DNA of 64,000 bases from Lasioglossum baleicum. Taxonomy: Eukaryota; Arthropoda; Insecta; Hymenoptera; Halictidae. The translations under genes and the position numbers were made by a program. The stretch covers positions 62,001 through 126,000 of the forward strand of contig NW_027469203.1 of assembly GCF_051020765.1 (NCBI RefSeq). The letters run 5' to 3'. Below the pieces are notes generated by a model. That model had not been told where the DNA came from, ran no database searches, and saw only the letters and a program-made list of their open reading frames with translations. Positions 36,519 to 50,976 of the stretch are shown in pieces; the stretch's first letter is position 1; each line of letters starts with the position of its first letter.

Positions 36519-39244
36519 CGTTATGCGTTATGCGTTATGCGTTATGCGTTATGCGTTATGCGTTATGCGTTATGCGTTATGCGTTAAGCGTTATGCGTTA
36601 TGCGTTATGCGTTATGCGTTATGGGCTATGCGTTATGCCTTATGGTTTATACGTTATGCGTTATGCGTTATGCGTTATGCGTTATGCGTTATACGTTATG
36701 CGTTATGCGTTATGCGTTATGCCTTATGGTTTATACGTTATGCGTTATGCGTTATGCGTTATGCGTTATGCGTTATGCGTTATGCGTTATGCGTTGTGCG
36801 TTGTGCCTTATGCGTTATGCGTTATGCGTTATGCGTTATGCGTTATGCGTTATGCGTTATGCGTTATGCGTTATGCGTTATGTGTTATGCGTTATGCATT
36901 AAGCGTTATGCGTTATGCGTTATGCGTTATGCGTTATGCGTTATGCGTTATGCGTTATGCGTTATGCGTTATGCGTTATGCGTTATGCGTTATGCGTTAT
37001 GCGTTATGCGTTATGCGTTATGCGTTATGCGTTATGCGTTATGCGTTATGCGTTATGCGTTATGCGTTATGCGTTATGCGTTATGCGTTATGCGTTATGC
37101 GTTATGCGTTATGCGTTATGCGTTATGCGTTATGCGTTATGCGTTATGCGTTATGCGTTATGCGTTATGCGTTATGCGTTATGCGTTATGCGTTATGCGT
37201 TATGCGTTATGCGTTATGCGTTATGCGTTATGCGTTATGCGTTATGCGTTATGCGTTATGCGTTATGCGTTATGCGTTATGCGTTATGCGTTATGCGTTA
37301 TGCGTTATGCGTTATGCGTTATGCGTTATGCGTTATGCGTTATGCATTATGCGTTATGGGCTAAGCGTTTGCGTTATGCGTTATCGGCTAAGCGTTATGC
37401 CTTATGGTTTATACGTTATGCGTTATGCGTTATGCGTTATGCGTTATGCGTTATGCGTTATGCGTTATGCGTTATGCGTTATGCGTTATGCGTTATGCGT
37501 TATGCGTTATGCGTTATGCGTTATGCGTTATGCGTTATGCGTTATGCGTTATGCGTTATGCGTTATGCGTTATGCGTTATGCGATATGCGTTATGCGTTA
37601 TGCGTTATGCGTTATGCGTTATGCCTTATGGTTTATACGTTATGCGTTATGCGTTATGCGTTATGCGTTATGCGTTTTGCGTTATGCGTTATGCGTTATG
37701 GGCTAAGCGTTTGCGTTATGCGTTATCGGCTAAGCGTTATGCCTTATGGTTTATACGTTATGCGTTATGCGTTATGCGTTATGCGTTATGCGTTATGCGT
37801 TATGCGTTATGCGTTGTGCGTTATGCGTTATGCGTTATGCGTTATGCGTTATGCGTTATGCGTTATGCGTTATGCGTTATGCGTTATGCGTTATGCGTTA
37901 TGCGTTATGCGTTATGCGTTATGCGTTATGCGTTATGCGTTATGCGTTATGCGTTATGCGTTATGCGTTATGCGTTATGCGTTATGCGTTATGCGTTATG
38001 CGTTATGCGTTATGCGTTATGCGTTATGCGTTATGCGTTATGCGTTATGCGTTATGCGTTATGCGATATGCGTTATGCGTTATGCGTTATGCGTTATGCG
38101 TTATGCGTTATGCGTTATGCGTTATGCGTTATGCGTTATGCGTTATGCGTTATGCGTTATGCGTTATGCGTTATGCGTTATGCCTTATGGTTTATACGTT
38201 ATGCGTTATGCGTTATGCGTTATGCGTTTTGCGTTAAGCGTTATGCGTTATGCGTTATGCGTTATGCGTTATGCGTTATGCGTTATGCGTTATGCGTTAT
38301 GCGTTATGCGTTATGCGTTATGCGTTATGCGTTATGCGTTATGCGTTATGCGTTATGCGTTATGCGTTATGCGTTATGCGTTATGCGTTATGCGTTATGC
38401 GTTATGCGTTATGCGTTATGCGTTATGCGTTATGCGTTATGCGTTATGCGTTATGCGTTATGCGTTATGGGCTAAGCGTTTGCGTTATGCGTTATGGGCT
38501 AAGCGTTATGCCTTATGGTTTATACGTTATGCGTTATGCGTTATGCGTTATGCGTTATGCGTTATGCGTTATGCGTTATGCGTTTGCGTTGTGCGTTATG
38601 CGTTATGCGTTATGCGTTATGCGTTATGCGTTATGCGTTATGCGTTATGCGTTATGCGTTATGCGTTATGCGTTAAGCGTTATGCGTTATGCGTTATGCG
38701 TTATGCGTTATGCGTTATGCGTTATGCGTTATGCGTTATGCGTTATGCGTTATGCGTTATGCGTTGTGCGTTATGCGTTATGCGTTATGCGTTATGCGTT
38801 ATGCGTTATGCGTTATGCGTTATGCGTTATGCGTTATGCGTTATGCGTTATGCGTTATGCGTTATGCGTTATGCGTTATGCGTTATGCGTTATGCGTTAT
38901 GCGTTATGCGTTATGCGTTATGCGTTATGCGTTATGCGTTATGCGTTATGCGTTATGCGTTATGCGTTATGCGTTATGCGTTATGCGTTATGCGTTATGC
39001 GTTATGCGTTATGCGTTATGCGTTATGCGTTATGCGTTATGCGTTATGCGTTATGCGTTATGCGTTATGCGTTATGCGTTATGCGTTATGCGTTATGCGT
39101 TATGCGTTATGCGTTATGCGTTATGCGTTATGCGTTATGCGTTATGCGTTATGCGTTATGCGTTATGCGTTATGCGTTATGCGTTATGCGTTATGCGTTA
39201 TGCGTTATGCGTTATGCGTTATGCGTTATGCGTTATGCGTTATG
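36519..39244. repeat. Family D, early segment
   Basis: A GGCTATG block near 36625, CGTTATA and a short block near 36690-36730, CGTTGTG units near 36793, TGTTATG and CATTATG near 36880-36900, then 440 bp of pure array. Composite GGCTAAG-CGTTTG blocks stand at 37359, 37701 and 38470. CGATATG near 37582 and 38065 is followed by a short CCTTATG-GTTTATA block and CGTTTTG. From about 38766 to 39244 the sequence is pure canonical (68 units). Confidence 0.85.
37359..37413 (+). repeat. Composite double-GGCT block with CGTTTG, type example
   Basis: GGCTAAG 37359, CGTTTG 37366, canonical, CGTTATC, GGCTAAG near 37386, canonical, CCTTATG, GTTTATA. Fourteen copies start at 37359, 37701, 38470, 39245, 40356, 41531, 46646, 48997, 52167, 55512, 57786, 58926, 61214 and 62193. 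Eight carry CGTTATC before the second GGCTAAG (37359, 37701, 46646, 48997, 52167, 57786, 58926, 61214). The other six have the canonical unit and are followed by CGTTGTG units. The copy at 40356 is preceded by a third GGCTAAG at 40342. Confidence 0.92.
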
Positions 39245-41530
39245 GGCTAAGCGTTTGCGTTATGCGTTATGGGCTAAGCGTTATGCCTTATGGTTTATAC
39301 GTTATGCGTTATGCGTTATGCGTTATGCGTTATGCGTTATGCGTTATGCGTTATGCGTTATGCGTTTGCGTTGTGCGTTATGCGTTATGCGTTATGCGTT
39401 ATGCGTTATGCGTTATGCGTTATGCGTTATGCGTTATGCGTTATGCGTTATGCGTTAAGCGTTATGCGTTATGCGTTATGCGTTATGCGTTATGCGTTAT
39501 GCGTTATGCGTTATGCGTTATGCGTTATGCGTTATGCGTTGTGCGTTATGCGTTATGCGTTATGCGCTATGCGCTATGCGTTATGCGTTATGCGTTATGC
39601 GTTATGCGTTATGCGTTATGCGTTATGCGTTATGCGTTATGCGTTATGCGTTATGCGTTATGCGTTATGCGTTATGCGTTATGCGTTATGCGTTATGCGT
39701 TATGCGTTATGCGTTATGCGTTATGCGTTATGCGTTATGCGTTATGCGTTATGCGTTATGCGTTATGCGTTATGCGTTATGCGTTATGCGTTATGCGTTA
39801 TGCGTTATGCGTTATGCGTTATGCGTTATGCGTTATGCGTTATGCGTTATGCGTTATGCGTTATGCGTTATGCGTTATGCGTTATGCGTTATGCGTTATG
39901 CGTTATGCGTTATGCGTTATGCGTTATGCGTTATGCGTTATGCGTTATGCGATATGCGTTATGCGTTATGCGTTATGCGTTATGCGTTATGCGTTATGCC
40001 TTATGGTTTATACGTTATGCGTTATGCGTTATGCGTTATGCGTTATGCGTTTTGCGTTAAGCGTTATGCGTTATGCGTTATGCGTTATGCGTTATGCGTT
40101 ATGCGTTATGCGTTATGCGTTATGCGTTATGCGTTATGCGTTATGCGTTATGCGTTATGCGTTATGCGTTATGCGTTATGCGTTATGCGTTATGCGTTAT
40201 GCGTTATGCGTTATGCGTTATGCGTTATGCGTTATGCGTTATGCGTTATGCGTTATGCGTTATGCGTTATGCGTTATGCGTTATGCGTTATGCGTTATGC
40301 GTTATGCGTTATGCGTTATGCGTTATGCGTTATGCGTTATGGGCTAAGCGTTATGGGCTAAGCGTTTGCGTTATGCGTTATGGGCTAAGCGTTATGCCTT
40401 ATGGTTTATACGTTATGCGTTATGCGTTATGCGTTATGCGTTGTGCGTTATGCGTTATGCGTTATGCGTTATGCGTTGTGCGTTATGCGTTATGCGTTAT
40501 GCGTTATGCGTTATGCGTTATGCGTTATGCGTTATGCGTTATGCGTTATGCGTTATGCGTTATGCGTTAAGCGTTATGCGTTATGCGTTATGCGTTATGC
40601 GTTATGCGTTATGCGTTATGCGTTATGCGTTATGCGTTATGCGTTTTGCGTTATGCGTTATGCGTTATGCGTTATGCGTTATGCGTTATGCGTTATGCGT
40701 TATGCGTTATGCGTTATGCGTTATGCGTTATGCGTTATGCGTTATGCGTTATGCGTTATGCGTTATGCGTTATGCGTTATGCGTTATGCGTTATGCGTTA
40801 TGCGTTATGCGTTATGCGTTATGCGTTATGCGTTATGCGTTATGCGTTATGCGTTATGCGTTATGCGTTATGCGTTATGCGTTATGCGTTTTGCGTTATG
40901 CGTTATGCGTTATGCGTTATGCGTTATGCGTTATGCGTTATGCGTTATGCGTTATGCGTTATGCGTTATGCGTTATGACTTTTGCATTATGCGTTATGCG
41001 TTATGCGTTATGCGTTATGCGTTATGCGTTATGCGTTATGCGTTATGCGTTATGCGTTATGCGTTATGCGTTATGCGTTGTGCGTTATGCGTTATGCGTT
41101 ATGCGTTATGCGTTATGCGTTATGCGTTATGCGTTATGCGTTATGCGTTATGCGTTATGCGTTATGCGTTATGCGTTATGCGTTATGCGTTATGCGTTAT
41201 GCGTTATGCGTTATGCGTTATGCGTTATGCGTTATGCGTTATGCGTTATGCGTTATGCGTTATGCGTTATGCGTTATGCGTTATGCGTTATGCGTTATGC
41301 GTTATGCGTTATGCGTTATGCGTTATGCGTTATGCGTTATGCGTTATGCGTTATGCGTTATGCGTTATGCGTTATGCGTTATGCGTTATGCGTTATGCGT
41401 TATGCGTTATGCGTTATGCGTTATGCGTTATGCGTTATGCGTTATGCGTTATGCGTTATGCGTTATGCGTTATGCGTTATGCGTTATGCGTTATGCGTTA
41501 TGCGTTATGCGTTATGCGTTATGCGTTATG
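39245..41530. repeat. Family D 2.29-kb repeat, first copy
   Basis: Composite block 39245, CGTTTG-CGTTGTG near 39364, CGTTGTG with two CGCTATG units near 39540-39578, CGATATG 39950 with its short block and CGTTTTG, a triple-GGCT composite at 40342, CGTTTTG units near 40642 and 40889, ACTTTTG-CATTATG 40978, CGTTGTG near 41076. The next composite block is 2,286 bp on (327 heptamers minus three bases, matching the three CGTTTG units inside). Confidence 0.88.
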
Positions 41531-44097
41531 GGCTAAGCGTTTGCGTTATGCGTTATGGGCTAAGCGTTATGCCTTATGGTTTATACGTTATGCGTTATGC
41601 GTTATGCGTTATGCGTTATGCGTTATGCGTTATGCGTTATGCGTTTGCGTTGTGCGTTATGCGTTATGCGTTATGCGTTATGCGTTATGCGTTATGCGTT
41701 ATGCGTTATGCGTTATGCGTTATGCGTTATGCGTTATGCGTTAAGCGTTATGCGTTATGCGTTATGCGTTATGCGTTATGCGTTATGCGTTATGCGTTAT
41801 GCGTTATGCGTTATGCGTTATGCGTTGTGCGTTATGCGTTATGCGTTATGCGCTATGCGCTATGCGTTATGCGTTATGCGTTATGCGTTATGCGTTATGC
41901 GTTATGCGTTATGCGTTATGCGTTATGCGTTATGCGTTATGCGTTATGCGTTATGCGTTATGCGTTATGCGTTATGCGTTATGCGTTATGCGTTATGCGT
42001 TATGCGTTATGCGTTATGCGTTATGCGTTATGCGTTATGCGTTATGCGTTATGCGTTATGCGTTATGCGTTATGCGTTATGCGTTATGCGTTATGCGTTA
42101 TGCGTTATGCGATATGCGTTATGCGTTATGCGTTATGCGTTATGCGTTATGCGTTATGCGTTATGCGTTATGCGTTATGCGTTATGCCTTATGGTTTATA
42201 CGTTATGCGTTATGCGTTATGCGTTATGCGTTATGCGTTATGCGTTATGCGTTATGCGTTATGCGTTATGCGTTATGCGTTATGCGTTATGCGTTATGCG
42301 TTATGCGTTATGCGTTATGCGTTATGCGTTATGCGTTATGCGTTATGCGTTATGCGTTATGCGTTATGCGTTATGCGTTATGCGTTATGCGTTATGCGTT
42401 ATGCGTTATGCGTTATGCGTTATGCGTTATGCGTTATGCGTTATGCGTTATGCGTTATGCGATATGCGTTATGCGTTATGCGTTATGCGTTATGCGTTAT
42501 GCGTTATGCGTTATGCGTTATGCGTTATGCGTTATGCCTTATGGTTTATACGTTATGCGTTATGCGTTATGCGTTATGCGTTATGCGTTTTGCGTTAAGC
42601 GTTATGCGTTATGCGTTATGCGTTATGCGTTATGCGTTATGACTTTTGCATTATGCGTTATGCGTTATGCGTTATGCGTTATGGGCTATGCGCTATGCCT
42701 TATGGTTTATACGTTATGCGTTATGCGTTATGCGTTATGCGTTATGCGTTGTGCGTTATGCGTTATGCGTTATGCGTTATGCGTTATGCGTTATGCGTTA
42801 TGCGTTATGCGTTATGCGTTATGCGTTATGCGTTATGCGTTATGCGTTATGCGTTATGCGTTATGCGTTATGCGTTATGCGTTATGCGTTATGCGTTATG
42901 CGTTATGCGTTATGCGTTATGCGTTATGCGTTATGCGTTATGCGTTATGCGTTATGCGTTATGCGTTATGCGTTATGCGTTATGCGTTATGCGTTATGCG
43001 TTATGCGTTATGCGTTATGCGTTATGCGATATGCGTTATGCGTTATGCGTTATGCGTTATGCGTTATGCGTTATGCGTTATGCGTTATGCGTTATGCGTT
43101 ATGCCTTATGGTTTATACGTTATGCGTTATGCGTTATGCGTTATGCGTTATGCGTTATGCGTTATGCGTTATGCGTTATGCGTTATGCGTTATGCGTTAT
43201 GCGTTATGCGTTATGCGTTATGCGTTATGCGTTATGCGTTATGCGTTATGCGTTATGCGTTATGCGTTATGCGTTATGCGTTATGCGTTATGCGTTATGC
43301 GTTATGCGTTATGCGTTATGCGTTATGCGTTATGCGTTATGCGTTATGCGTTATGCGTTATGCGTTATGCGTTATGCGTTATGCGTTATGCGTTATGCGT
43401 TATGCGTTATGCGTTATGCGTTATGCGTTATGACTTTTGCATTATGCGTTATGCGTTATGCGTTATGCGTTATGGGCTATGCGTTATGCCTTATGGTTTA
43501 TACGTTATGCGTTATGCGTTATGCGTTATGCGTTATGCGTTATACGTTATGCGTTATGCGTTATGCGTTATGCGTTATGCGTTATGCGTTATGCGTTATG
43601 CGTTATGCGTTATGCGTTATGCGTTATGCGTTATGCGTTATGCGTTATGCGTTATGCGTTATGCGTTATGCGTTATGCGTTATGCGTTATGCGTTATGCG
43701 TTATGCGTTATGCGTTATGCGTTATGCGTTATGCGTTATGACTTTTGCATTATGCGTTATGCGTTATGCGTTATGGGCTATGCGTTATGCCTTATGGTTT
43801 ATACGTTATGCGTTATGCGTTATGCGTTATGCGTTATGCGTTATACGTTATGCGTTATGCGTTATGCGTTATGCGTTATGCGTTATGCGTTATGCGTTAT
43901 GCGTTATGGGCTAAGCGTTATGCGTTATGCGTTATGCGTTATGCGTTATGCGTTATGCGTTATGCGTTATGCGTTATGCGTTATGCGTTATGCGTTATGC
44001 GTTATGCGTTATGCGTTATGCGTTATGCGTTATGCGTTATGCGTTATGCGTTATGCGTTATGCGTTATGCGTTATGCGTTATGCGTTATGCGTTATG
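41531..44097. repeat. Family D, second copy and ACTTTTG subunits
   Basis: Composite block 41531, CGTTTG-CGTTGTG near 41642, the paired CGCTATG units again near 41850-41863, CGATATG 42110 and near 42460 and 43027 each with a short CCTTATG block, then ACTTTTG-CATTATG subunits at 42642, 43433 and 43741 with GGCTATG blocks. In the block near 42685 the unit after GGCTATG reads CGCTATG. A lone GGCTAAG without the rest of the block lies near 43911. Confidence 0.86.
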
Positions 44098-45518
44098 CGT
44101 TACGCGTTAAGCGTTATGCGTAACGGGTTATGCGTTATGCGTTATGCGTTATGCGTTATGACTTTTGCATTATGCGTTGTGCGTTATGTGTTATGCGTTA
44201 TGGGTTATGCGTTATGCGTTATGCGTTATGCGTTATGCGTTATGCGTTATGCGTTATGCGTTATGCGTTAAGCGTTATGCGTTATGCGTTATGCGTTATG
44301 CGTTATGCGTTATGCGTTATGCGTTATGCGTTATGCGTTATGCGTTATGCGTTATGCGTTATGCGTTATGCGTTATGCGTTATGCGTTATGCGTTATGCG
44401 TTATGCGTTTTGCGTTATGCGTTATGCGTTATGCGTTATGCGTTATGCGTTATGCGTTATGCGTTATGCGTTATGCGTTATGCGTTATGCGTTATGCGTT
44501 ATGCGTTATGCGTTATGCGTTATGCGTTATGCGTTATGCGTTATGCGTTATGCGTTATGCGTTATGCGTTATGCGTTATGCGTTATGCGTTATGCGTTAT
44601 GCGTTATGCGTTATGCGTTATGCGTTATGCGTTATGCGTTATGCGTTATGCGTTATGCGTTATGCGTTATGCGTTATGCGTTATGCGTTATGCGTTATGC
44701 GTTATGCGTTATGCGTTATGCGTTATGCGTTATGCGTTATGCGTTATGCGTTATGCGTTATGCGTTATGCGTTATGCGTTATGCGTTATGCGTTATGCGT
44801 TATGCGTTATGCGTTATGCGTTATGCGTTATGCGTTATGCGTTATGCGTTATGCGTTATGCGTTATGCGTTATGCGTTATGCGTTATGACTTTTGCATTA
44901 TGCGTTATGCGTTATGCGTTATGCGTTATGGGCTATGCGTTATGCCTTATGGTTTATACGTTATGCGTTATACGTTATGCGTTATGCGTTATGCGTTATG
45001 CGTTATGCGTTATGCGTTATGCGTTATGCGTTATGCGTTATGCGTTATGCGTTATGCGTTATGCGTTATGCGTTATGCGTTATGCGTTATGCGTTATGCG
45101 TTATGCGTTATGCGTTATGCGTTATGCGTTATGCGTTATGCGTTATGCGTTATGCGTTATGACTTTTGCATTATGCGTTATGCGTTATGCGTTATGGGCT
45201 ATGCGTTATGCCTTATGGTTTATACGTTATGCGTTATGCGTTATGCGTTATGCGTTATGCGTTATACGTTATGCGTTATGCGTTATGCGTTATGCGTTAT
45301 GCGTTATGCGTTATGCGTTATGCGTTATGGGCTAAGCGTTATGCGTTATGCGTTATGCGTTATGCGTTATGCGTTATGCGTTATGCGTTATGCGTTATGC
45401 GTTATGCGTTATGCGTTATGCGTTATGCGTTATGCGTTATGCGTTATGCGTTATGCGTTATGCGTTATGCGTTATGCGTTATGCGTTATGCGTTATGCGT
45501 TATGCGTTATGCGTTATG
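44098..45518. repeat. Family D marker unit of 1,421 bp (203 heptamers)
   Basis: D marker 44098-44209, CGTTTTG near 44405, a pure run of about 68 units, then ACTTTTG-CATTATG subunits at 44889 and 45162 with GGCTATG blocks and CGTTATA units, and a lone GGCTAAG near 45330. No CGTTTG unit occurs, and accordingly the distance to the next marker is an exact multiple of seven. Confidence 0.9.
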
Positions 45519-47806
45519 CGTTACGCGTTAAGCGTTATGCGTAACGGGTTATGCGTTATGCGTTATGCGTTATGCGTTATGACTTTTGCATTATGCGTTG
45601 TGCGTTATGTGTTATGCGTTATGGGTTATGCGTTATGCGTTATGCGTTATGCGTTATGCGTTATGCGTTATGCGTTATGCGTTATGCGTTAAGCGTTATG
45701 CGTTATGCGTTATGCGTTATGCGTTATGCGTTATGCGTTATGCGTTATGCGTTATGCGTTATGCGTTATGCGTTATGCGTTATGCGTTATGCGTTATGCG
45801 TTATGCGTTATGCGTTATGCGTTATGCGTTATGCGTTATGCGTTTTGCGTTATGCGTTATGCGTCATGCGTTATGCGTTATGCGTTATGCGTTATGCGTT
45901 ATGCGTTATGCGTTATGCGTTATGCGTTATGCGTTATGCGTTATGCGTTATGCGTTATGCGTTATGCGTTATGCGTTATGCGTTATGCGTTATGCGTTAT
46001 GCGTTATGCGTTATGCGTTATGCGTTATGCGTTATGCGTTATGCGTTATGCGTTATGCGTTATGCGTTATGCGTTATGCGTTATGCGTTATGCGTTATGC
46101 GTTATGCGTTATGCGTTATGCGTTATGCGTTATGCGTTATGCGTTATGCGTTATGCGTTATGCGTTATGCGTTATGCGTTATGCGTTATGCGTTATGCGT
46201 TATGCGTTATGCGTTATGCGTTATGCGTTATGCATTATGCGTTATGCGTTATGCGTTATGCGTTATGCGTTATGCGTTATGCGTTATGCGTTATGCGTTA
46301 TGCGTTATGCGATATGCGTTATGCGTTATGCGTTATGCGTTATGCGTTATGCCTTATGGTTTATACGTTATGCGTTATGCGTTATGCGTTATGCGTTATG
46401 CGTTTTGCGTTAAGCGTTATGCGTTATGCGTTATGCGTTATGCGTTATGCGTTATGCGTTATGCGTTATGCGTTATGCGTTATGCGTTATGCGTTATGCG
46501 TTATGCGTTATGCGTTATGCGTTATGCGTTATGCGTTATGCGTTATGCGTTATGCGTTATGCGTTATGCGTTATGCGTTATGCGTTATGCGTTATGCGTT
46601 ATGCGTTATGCGTTATGCGTTATGCGTTATGCGTTATGCGTTATGGGCTAAGCGTTTGCGTTATGCGTTATCGGCTAAGCGTTATGCCTTATGGTTTATA
46701 CGTTATGCGTCATGCGTTATGCGTTATGCGTTATGCGTTATGCGTTATGCGTTATGCGTTATGCGTTATGCGTTATGCGTTATGCGTTATGCGTTATGCG
46801 TTATGACTTTTGCATTATGCGTTATGCGTTATGCGTTATGCGTTATGGGCTATGCGTTATGCCTTATGGTTTATACGTTATGCGTTATGCGTTATGCGTT
46901 ATGCGTTATGCGTTATACGTTATGCGTTATGCGTTATGCGTTATGCGTTATGCGTTATGCGTTATGCGTTATGCGTTATGCGTTATGCGTTATGCGTTAT
47001 GCGTTATGCGTTATGCGTTATGCGTTATGCGTTATGCGTTATGCGTTATGCGTTATGCGTTATGCGTTATGCGTTATGCGTTATGCGTTATGCGTTATGC
47101 GTTATGCGTTATGCGTTATGCGTTATGCGTTATGCGTTATGACTTTTGCATTATGCGTTATGCGTTATGCGTTATGCGTTATGGGCTATGCGTTATGCCT
47201 TATGGTTTATACGTTATGCGTTATGCGTTATGCGTTATGCGTTATGCGTTATACGTTATGCGTTATGCGTTATGCGTTATGCGTTATGCGTTATGCGTTA
47301 TGCGTTATGCGTTATGCGTTATGCGTTATGCGTTATGCGTTATGCGTTATGCGTTATGCGTTATGCGTTATGCGTTATGCGTTATGCGTTATGCGTTATG
47401 CGTTATGCGTTATGCGTTATGCGTTATGCGTTATGCGTTATGACTTTTGCATTATGCGTTATGCGTTATGCGTTATGGGCTATGCGTTATGCCTTATGGT
47501 TTATACGTTATGCGTTATGCGTTATGCGTTATGCGTTATGCGTTATACGTTATGCGTTATGCGTTATGCGTTATGCGTTATGCGTTATGCGTTATGCGTT
47601 ATGCGTTATGGGCTAAGCGTTATGCGTTATGCGTTATGCGTTATGCGTTATGCGTTATGCGTTATGCGTTATGCGTTATGCGTTATGCGTTATGCGTTAT
47701 GCGTTATGCGTTATGCGTTATGCGTTATGCGTTATGCGTTATGCGTTATGCGTTATGCGTTATGCGTTATGCGTTATGCGTTATGCGTTATGCGTTATGC
47801 GTTATG
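45519..47806. repeat. Family D higher-order repeat, tandem copy 1 (2,288 bp)
   Basis: D marker 45519-45630; CGTTTTG and CGTCATG near 45841 and 45862; CATTATG near 46233; CGATATG near 46310 with short block and CGTTTTG-CGTTAAG; composite block 46646; CGTCATG near 46708; ACTTTTG subunits 46806, 47142 and 47443; lone GGCTAAG near 47611. Length is 327 heptamers minus one base, the one base being the CGTTTG at 46653. Confidence 0.93.
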
Positions 47807-50800
47807 CGTTACGCGTTAAGCGTTATGCGTAACGGGTTATGCGTTATGCGTTATGCGTTATGCGTTATGACTTTTGCATTATGCGTTGTGCGTTATGTGT
47901 TATGCGTTATGGGTTATGCGTTATGCGTTATGCGTTATGCGTTATGCGTTATGCGTTATGCGTTATGCGTTATGCGTTAAGCGTTATGCGTTATGCGTTA
48001 TGCGTTATGCGTTATGCGTTATGCGTTATGCGTTATGCGTTATGCGTTATGCGTTATGCGTTATGCGTTATGCGTTATGCGTTATGCGTTATGCGTTATG
48101 CGTTATGCGTTATGCGTTATGCGTTATGCGTTTTGCGTTATGCGTTATGCGTCATGCGTTATGCGTTATGCGTTATGCGTTATGCGTTATGCGTTATGCG
48201 TTATGCGTTATGCGTTATGCGTTATGCGTTATGCGTTATGCGTTATGCGTTATGCGTTATGCGTTATGCGTTATGCGTTATGCGTTATGCGTTATGCGTT
48301 ATGCGTTATGCGTTATGCGTTATGCGTTATGCGTTATGCGTTATGCGTTATGCGTTATGCGTTATGCGTTATGCGTTATGCGTTATGCGTTATGCGTTAT
48401 GCGTTATGCGTTATGCGTTATGCGTTATGCGTTATGCGTTATGCGTTATGCGTTATGCGTTATGCGTTATGCGTTATGCGTTATGCGTTATGCGTTATGC
48501 GTTATGCGTTATGCGTTATGCGTTATGCGTTATGCGTTATGCGTTATGCGTTATGCGTTATGCGTTATGCGTTATGCGTTATGCATTATGCGTTATGCGT
48601 TATGCGTTATGCGTTATGCGTTATGCGTTATGCGTTATGCGTTATGCGTTATGCGTTATGCGATATGCGTTATGCGTTATGCGTTATGCGTTATGCGTTA
48701 TGCCTTATGGTTTATACGTTATGCGTTATGCGTTATGCGTTATGCGTTATGCGTTTTGCGTTAAGCGTTATGCGTTATGCGTTATGCGTTATGCGTTATG
48801 CGTTATGCGTTATGCGTTATGCGTTATGCGTTATGCGTTATGCGTTATGCGTTATGCGTTATGCGTTATGCGTTATGCGTTATGCGTTATGCGTTATGCG
48901 TTATGCGTTATGCGTTATGCGTTATGCGTTATGCGTTATGCGTTATGCGTTATGCGTTATGCGTTATGCGTTATGCGTTATGCGTTATGCGTTATGGGCT
49001 AAGCGTTTGCGTTATGCGTTATCGGCTAAGCGTTATGCCTTATGGTTTATACGTTATGCGTCATGCGTTATGCGTTATGCGTTATGCGTTATGCGTTATG
49101 CGTTATGCGTTATGCGTTATGCGTTATGCGTTATGCGTTATGCGTTATGCGTTATGACTTTTGCATTATGCGTTATGCGTTATGCGTTATGCGTTATGGG
49201 CTATGCGTTATGCCTTATGGTTTATACGTTATGCGTTATGCGTTATGCGTTATGCGTTATGCGTTATACGTTATGCGTTATGCGTTATGCGTTATGCGTT
49301 ATGCGTTATGCGTTATGCGTTATGCGTTATGCGTTATGCGTTATGCGTTATGCGTTATGCGTTATGCGTTATGCGTTATGCGTTATGCGTTATGCGTTAT
49401 GCGTTATGCGTTATGCGTTATGCGTTATGCGTTATGCGTTATGCGTTATGCGTTATGCGTTATGCGTTATGCGTTATGCGTTATGCGTTATGACTTTTGC
49501 ATTATGCGTTATGCGTTATGCGTTATGCGTTATGGGCTATGCGTTATGCCTTATGGTTTATACGTTATGCGTTATGCGTTATGCGTTATGCGTTATGCGT
49601 TATACGTTATGCGTTATGCGTTATGCGTTATGCGTTATGCGTTATGCGTTATGCGTTATGCGTTATGCGTTATGCGTTATGCGTTATGCGTTATGCGTTA
49701 TGCGTTATGCGTTATGCGTTATGCGTTATGCGTTATGCGTTATGCGTTATGCGTTATGCGTTATGCGTTATGCGTTATGCGTTATGACTTTTGCATTATG
49801 CGTTATGCGTTATGCGTTATGGGCTATGCGTTATGCCTTATGGTTTATACGTTATGCGTTATGCGTTATGCGTTATGCGTTATGCGTTATACGTTATGCG
49901 TTATGCGTTATGCGTTATGCGTTATGCGTTATGCGTTATGCGTTATGCGTTATGGGCTAAGCGTTATGCGTTATGCGTTATGCGTTATGCGTTATGCGTT
50001 ATGCGTTATGCGTTATGCGTTATGCGTTATGCGTTATGCGTTATGCGTTATGCGTTATGCGTTATGCGTTATGCGTTATGCGTTATGCGTTATGCGTTAT
50101 GCGTTATGCGTTATGCGTTATGCGTTATGCGTTATGCGTTATGCGTTATGCGTTATACGTTATGCGTTATGCGTTATGCGTTATGCGTTATGCGTTATGC
50201 GTTATGCGTTATGCGTTATGCGTTATGCGTTATGCGTTATGCGTTATGCGTTATGCGTTATGCGTTATGCGTTATGCGTTATGCGTTATGCGTTATGCGT
50301 TATGCGTTATGCGTTATGACTTTTGCATTATGCGTTATGCGTTATGCGTTATGCGTTATGGGCTATGCGTTATGCCTTATGGTTTATACGTTATGCGTTA
50401 TGCGTTATGCGTTATGCGTTATGCGTTATACGTTATGCGTTATGCGTTATGCGTTATGCGTTATGCGTTATGCGTTATGCGTTATGCGTTATGCGTTATG
50501 CGTTATGCGTTATGCGTTATGCGTTATGCGTTATGCGTTATGCGTTATGCGTTATGCGTTATGCGTTATGCGTTATGCGTTATGCGTTATGCGTTATGCG
50601 TTATGCGTTATGACTTTTGCATTATGCGTTATGCGTTATGCGTTATGGGCTATGCGTTATGCCTTATGGTTTATACGTTATGCGTTATGCGTTATGCGTT
50701 ATGCGTTATGCGTTATACGTTATGCGTTATGCGTTATGCGTTATGCGTTATGCGTTATGCGTTATGCGTTATGCGTTATGGGCTAAGCGTTATGCGTTAT

Positions 50801-50976
50801 GCGTTATGCGTTATGCGTTATGCGTTATGCGTTATGCGTTATGCGTTATGCGTTATGCGTTATGCGTTATGCGTTATGCGTTATGCGTTATGCGTTATGC
50901 GTTATGCGTTATGCGTTATGCGTTATGCGTTATGCGTTATGCGTTATGCGTTATGCGTTATGCGTTATGCGTTATG
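47807..50976. repeat. Family D higher-order repeat, tandem copy 2 (3,170 bp)
   Basis: Same order as copy 1: marker 47807, CGTTTTG/CGTCATG near 48131-48153, CATTATG near 48583, CGATATG near 48660, composite 48997, CGTCATG near 49059, ACTTTTG at 49157, 49493 and 49787. It then carries an additional stretch with ACTTTTG at 50319 and 50613 before the lone GGCTAAG near 50781. Length is 453 heptamers minus one base, 840 bp (120 heptamers) net longer than copy 3. Confidence 0.93.
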